Made by a program: the position numbers and the translations under genes. Below are positions 60,387-64,000 of a stretch of 64,000 nt of DNA, in pieces. Location of the stretch: contig NZ_PKUQ01000009.1 in the NCBI RefSeq assembly GCF_002866925.1, positions 62,001-126,000 on the forward strand. Direction: 5' to 3'. This DNA is from Cohaesibacter celericrescens (GTDB taxonomy: Bacteria > Pseudomonadota > Alphaproteobacteria > Rhizobiales > Cohaesibacteraceae). How positions within the stretch are numbered: the stretch's first letter is position 1; each line of letters opens with the position of its first letter. The notes under the pieces were generated by a model. It made no database searches. It saw only the letters and a list, made by a program, of their open reading frames with translations, and was not told where the DNA came from.

Positions 60387-61211
60387 ATGATGAATTTTAT
60401 TGCCGAATATTGGTTGTTTTTTATTGCCGTTGCCGGAGCTGGGGTTCTGGGAGGTCTGCTCGCAGGTCTATTGGGCGTTGGTGGCGGCATCGTCATTGTG
60501 CCGGTGCTTTTTGTGATTTTCACAATACTCGACTATGCCAGCGGCCTCGCCATGAAACTAGCCGTAGCGACTTCTCTGGCCACCATCGTATTAACGTCGC
60601 TTATGTCCGCGCGCAGCCATTACAAGCGTGGAGCAACGGACATTGCCCTGCTGAAAGCCTGGTTCATTCCAATCGTTGTTGGTGTTTTGATCGGCACGTT
60701 TATCGGCGGGTTTGCCGACGGACGCATTCTCACCTTGGTGTTTGCGGTTGTGGCTGTTTTGGTGGCCTTGAAAATGATGATACCGCAAAAGGAGTCATCT
60801 CTGGCATCCGGCTTTCCAAATGCATCCATTCAAGCTGCATCTGGGGTAGGAGTGGGGCTAATCTCAGCGATGATGGGAATTGGCGGCGGGACTTTGAGTG
60901 TTCCCCTTCTAACCGCAGTTGGCTATGAAATGCGGCGCGCGGTGGGCACCTCTGCTGCGATCGGTTTTGTCATCGCGGTGCCGGCAACCATTGGCTATAT
61001 GTTGGCTGGTCAAGGCGTAGCCGATCTTGCGCCTCTATCTATCGGGTATGTCAATGTGCCTGCTTTCGTGGCATTGGTGCCCCTCACCATGATATTTGCG
61101 CCCGTGGGGGCCCGTATAGCGCACAGCATTCCGCAAAGAGCGTTGCAATCTGCGTTTGGTTTGTTCTTGCTTTTGACGGCTGCACGCATGTTTTACAGTG
61201 TCTGGAGTTGA
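60387..61211 (+). CDS. TauE/SafE family anion permease
   Basis: 274 aa, eight helices in two repeats (GLLAGLLGVGGGIVIVPVLF near the start, GVGLISAMMGIGGGTLSVPL in the middle). The family moves sulfite, sulfonates or organic anions, usually outward. In this operon it may export a carboxylate left after amide hydrolysis, such as oxalate. The stop overlaps the region before the GGT-like gene. Confidence 0.9.
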   Translation: MMNFIAEYWLFFIAVAGAGVLGGLLAGLLGVGGGIVIVPVLFVIFTILDYASGLAMKLAVATSLATIVLTSLMSARSHYKRGATDIALLKAWFIPIVVGVLIGTFIGGFADGRILTLVFAVVAVLVALKMMIPQKESSLASGFPNASIQAASGVGVGLISAMMGIGGGTLSVPLLTAVGYEMRRAVGTSAAIGFVIAVPATIGYMLAGQGVADLAPLSIGYVNVPAFVALVPLTMIFAPVGARIAHSIPQRALQSAFGLFLLLTAARMFYSVWS

Positions 61212-61215
61212 TGCT

Positions 61216-62781
61216 GTGACCGCAGCAAAAGCGATGGTGACCAGCCCATGTGCCAAAGCGTCCAAGGCCGGTGCTGATATTTTGAAGCGGGGTGGCAATG
61301 CCATTGAGGCTGGAGTGGCCATGGCGGGTGTTCTAGCCGTCACGCAACCTCATTTTTGTGGTATTGGGGGCGATGCCGTCTGGATGGTGGCCGACGATAC
61401 TGGAAGGCGCACGTCCCTGCTCGGCATAGGACAAGCGGCAAGGGATCTAACGTCTGGTCACCCGATTGCAACCCGCGGCCAAGGGTCCACATTGACCACG
61501 GCCTGTGCTGTGGATTCATGGTCGGCGGCGCTGAGCTATTCGAAAACACACTGGAGTGGATCGCTCAATCTGGGTGAATTACTCGAACCTGCAATTCTGT
61601 TTGCAACGGAAGGCTATGCTGTATCGCCTTCACAAGTGCATTGGCTTGATTTTCGTGCGGAAGCCATAGCGGGGTGGCCTGGCTTTTCTGAGATTTTTAT
61701 GCCTTCCGGTCAGGCACCCGAAGCAGGTTCCCTTTTCAGGCAACCCCAACTGGGCAAAAGTCTGGAAGCGATTGCAATGGAAGGCGCGCGCACATTTTAC
61801 GAAGGGGAGTTGGGTGCGCGGATCGCTGCGGGATTGAAAACGGTCGGGTCCCCCCTCACACAACGCGATCTTGCCGACACACGAACACGCTGCGCCCAAC
61901 CTATTCATACCGATTATCGCGGCATAACATTGCTTGCCCCACCAGCCCCTACCCAAGGCATCACGACACTTCAAGCAATGGGGGTGCTGTCTGCGTTTGA
62001 TGTTGGACGGCTGAAAGAAGGAGGGGCGGATCATTTTCATCTCGCCGTCGAGGCAATCAAGCAGGCTTTTCTGGAACGTAGTGGCGTCGCGGATCCTGAT
62101 TATTCCCAATGCGATATGGCCTCGATGCTAAGTGCAGCAAACCTTCAAAAAATGGCAGGAGGGGTAAGTTCCAATCAAGCATTGGCTTGGCCGCACCTTT
62201 ATAGGCAAGGAGATACGGTGCATTTTGCAGTAACCGATGCATCGGGCCGGTGTGTCAGCGTTCTGCAAAGCATATATTATGACTGGGGAAGCGGTGTCAT
62301 TGCTGGAGATACCGGTATCCTTTGGCAGAATCGCGGCGCGGCTTTTTCAACGGATCCAACCAGCCCCAATGCCCTTCAGTCGGGCAAGCGCCCCTTCTAC
62401 ACCCTCAACCCCGGCATCGCGCTCAAGGGAGACAAGCCATACTTACTCTATGGTACACAAGGCGCTGATGGTCAGCCCCAAACGCTCGTTATGCTTTTGT
62501 CTCGGCTCATTGATTTCGAGATGGCTCCGCTGGATGCACTGCGCCGGCCAAGGTTTCTGCTTGGTAAGACATTCTCGGATTCGTCAGACAGCCTGAAAAT
62601 CGAGGCCGATGCAGGAGAGGAAACGCTGAGCCGGTTGGCCGCAATGGGACATCAGGTATCTCCTATCGAGGCTCAAAGCCCCTTGGCGGGACAGGCGGGG
62701 ATCATTCATATCGATCAGGATGGTTGGGTGAATGGCGCTCATGACACTCGGAGCGATGGTGCGGCATTGAAGGTTGGCTAA
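61216..62781 (+). CDS. Gamma-glutamyltransferase-family Ntn hydrolase (HpxW/oxamate amidohydrolase-like)
   Basis: 521 aa. It has the GGT-family autoprocessing site at GDTVHFAVTDASGRCVSVLQ (Thr nucleophile), GIGGDAVWMV at the N-terminus and the small-subunit GSGVIAGDTGILWQNRG. There is no signal peptide, unlike periplasmic GGT. Start proposed at GTG 61216, with GGAG 8 nt before; an in-frame GTG at 61198 overlaps the permease. Cytosolic GGT relatives include oxamate amidohydrolase HpxW of the Klebsiella uric-acid pathway. The amidase, ureidohydrolase and sigma-54 context favour such a role over glutathione breakdown. Confidence 0.85.
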   Translation: MTAAKAMVTSPCAKASKAGADILKRGGNAIEAGVAMAGVLAVTQPHFCGIGGDAVWMVADDTGRRTSLLGIGQAARDLTSGHPIATRGQGSTLTTACAVDSWSAALSYSKTHWSGSLNLGELLEPAILFATEGYAVSPSQVHWLDFRAEAIAGWPGFSEIFMPSGQAPEAGSLFRQPQLGKSLEAIAMEGARTFYEGELGARIAAGLKTVGSPLTQRDLADTRTRCAQPIHTDYRGITLLAPPAPTQGITTLQAMGVLSAFDVGRLKEGGADHFHLAVEAIKQAFLERSGVADPDYSQCDMASMLSAANLQKMAGGVSSNQALAWPHLYRQGDTVHFAVTDASGRCVSVLQSIYYDWGSGVIAGDTGILWQNRGAAFSTDPTSPNALQSGKRPFYTLNPGIALKGDKPYLLYGTQGADGQPQTLVMLLSRLIDFEMAPLDALRRPRFLLGKTFSDSSDSLKIEADAGEETLSRLAAMGHQVSPIEAQSPLAGQAGIIHIDQDGWVNGAHDTRSDGAALKVG

Positions 62782-62875
62782 AAGCCTGACCGCAATCAAA
62801 ATACCCCTACAGTCTGATTCCCGCAGCCTTGCAATTGGGAAGGGCGGCTGGAAATGAGTGGTGCATCATGCCTAC

Positions 62876-63763
62876 TTAGACGACATGTGCCAACTCTTGC
62901 CCCACTTTGATGAGGGTTTCTTTGCCAGCGGCGCTGTTGGCAACAAGGTCTGCGGAGAAGTTGATTTTCCCCGGCTCAAACACAACCACTGTGGTCGAGC
63001 CGCCAAATTTGAAGTAGCCCTTTTCATCCATCATTTGAACCGGACCCGAGGTCTTGGTATTAACGATGGCTCCAACCCCAAAAGCGCCCACTTCGATAAA
63101 GGCCATAGTGCCAGCTTCCGTGGTTTCAATCAAAGTGATCTCACGCGTGTTGTCACCAAAAACATCCGGTCCCGCACCAAGCGCAATTGGGTTGACCGAG
63201 TGCAGCGCACCGTCAATCCTGACGCTGTTTACGATCTGTCCGTCGCATGGAAAATGGTAGCGGTGATAATCTGCCGGACAAAGGCGCACAATGGCCAGCG
63301 CGCCGCCGATGAATCGCTCGGACAGGTTCGGTAGCATTTTATGAATAGAGAATGGATGGCCTTTAACAGGCACAAAGATATCTTCATCCAAATGAGGGAA
63401 GACCAACACACGCCCGTCAGCAGGGCTGACAATTTTGCCCGGTTCGTTGGCCCAAGGCCGCGCTTGGGGAGTTAATTGGCGGATGAAAAAATCATTGAAA
63501 CTCCGATAACTGTCGGTCGGATCTGCAAACTCACTTTCATCAATACCCAGCTCGGCGATGGTGGGACGGATTTTGCCTTTGGAAAGGCTGGAATCATAAT
63601 AAGCGCCCATGAGGCGGCTGATCATTGAAGAGCGGAACAGAGCCTTTTCGATCAGCGACGAACTCGTATCCTGATAGGCCCAGCGAATGTATTTTTCGCC
63701 CAGAACCACTTCTTCGAATTCTTCGCCTGTCTCCCGGTCTATAATGATGATCGGTTTCGCCAT
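62876..63763 (-). CDS. psd: Phosphatidylserine decarboxylase proenzyme
   Basis: 295 aa. The conserved segments DSYRSFNDFFIRQL, SPADGRVLVFPHLDE and DYHRYHFPCDGQI provide the Asp-His-His processing triad. The C-terminal GYFKFGGSTTVVVFEPGK contains the GGST self-cleavage site, whose Ser becomes the pyruvoyl group. Converts phosphatidylserine to phosphatidylethanolamine at the inner membrane. It is the longer form with an FNDFF motif, and it has no pss gene beside it. Convergent with the GGT-like gene. Confidence 0.92.
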   Translation of the reverse strand: MAKPIIIIDRETGEEFEEVVLGEKYIRWAYQDTSSSLIEKALFRSSMISRLMGAYYDSSLSKGKIRPTIAELGIDESEFADPTDSYRSFNDFFIRQLTPQARPWANEPGKIVSPADGRVLVFPHLDEDIFVPVKGHPFSIHKMLPNLSERFIGGALAIVRLCPADYHRYHFPCDGQIVNSVRIDGALHSVNPIALGAGPDVFGDNTREITLIETTEAGTMAFIEVGAFGVGAIVNTKTSGPVQMMDEKGYFKFGGSTTVVVFEPGKINFSADLVANSAAGKETLIKVGQELAHVV

Positions 63764-64000
63764 AAATCAGTGCCTTTCCAATGCCAACCCACCATATCTA
63801 TGGCAAGCGTGGGGCGATAACAAGCGGGTAGATCGCTGTGCTTTTGTCTGAGCGGACCACAAGCGAGACGGGCTGTTGACTGGTTTTGAAATTACGAAAA
63901 GGAAAACCCTTTGTCATCCAGCGAGGGCCAGGTGAATTTTTATATGCTTTGTGATGATTGTTGTCCTTTTCGCTCTGTTGATACCAACCGCAACATCATG
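63764..64000. other. Intergenic region at the right edge
   Basis: 237 bp upstream of psd. No gene, repeat or clear promoter recognised; it ends at the window boundary. Confidence 0.4.

Overview
The window looks like chromosome of a marine or host-associated alphaproteobacterium. The evidence is protein-level: an Acr3/ArsC arsenic module, a globin-coupled chemoreceptor, many ABC transporters for sugars, amino acids and nucleoside-like solutes, an N-acetylglutaminylglutamine amide (NAGGN) osmolyte operon, and tightly overlapping ATGA/TAATG gene junctions. I cannot name the genus from the sequence alone. No rRNA, tRNA, CRISPR, insertion sequence or prophage was found. Coding density is high, and almost every gene falls in a metabolic or transport cassette.

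Layout. 1-4020 (minus) is the NAGGN operon asnO-ngg-M42 peptidase, with a divergent MarR gene. 4696-7374 is a redox group: a TetR regulator, a DsbA-like oxidoreductase, an AhpD-like carboxymuconolactone decarboxylase and a divergent peroxiredoxin-like gene, with two TetR-type operators between. 7499-13103 is a binding-protein-dependent importer with an inositol-monophosphatase-like enzyme and a divergent metallophosphatase; a Pho-box-like repeat lies between the divergent units, which suggests import of a phosphate ester. 13419-15499 is an arsenic resistance set, followed by a haem-globin chemoreceptor. 17196-18441 is a dapA-like gene beside a decayed LysR gene. 18845-25860 is cytochrome bd oxidase (cydA-B-X-D-C), preceded by a small CxxC membrane protein. 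26303-31659 is a five-gene branched-chain-amino-acid-type ABC transporter.

31944-49218 holds two adjacent carbohydrate regulons. The first (AraC regulator, epimerase, a fused ATPase-permease, permease, binding protein, isomerase, Gfo/Idh dehydrogenase) is a complete import-and-isomerise cassette. The second (RpiR regulator, FAD-linked oxidase, MFS carrier, EtfB, EtfA, SDR, FGGY kinase) has the gene content of the little-understood E. coli ygc cluster. It pairs a sugar(-acid) oxidase with its own electron-transfer flavoprotein. Four GGAAAATTTTCC-type sites sit in the RpiR/oxidase intergenic region.

49337-52699 is a LysR regulator with a divergent esterase and a DcuC-type C4-dicarboxylate carrier. 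52806-62781 is probably a nitrogen-scavenging locus. A BMP-type ABC importer (minus) and an operon of RutB/BiuH-like cysteine amidohydrolase, amidase, TetR, TauE/SafE exporter and HpxW/GGT-like Ntn-hydrolase (plus) diverge from one 300-bp region that carries a sigma-54 promoter pointing each way. A phosphatidylserine decarboxylase closes the window.

The two best candidates for undescribed biology are the ygc-like oxidase/ETF/kinase cluster with its RpiR operators, and the double sigma-54 amide-catabolic locus.
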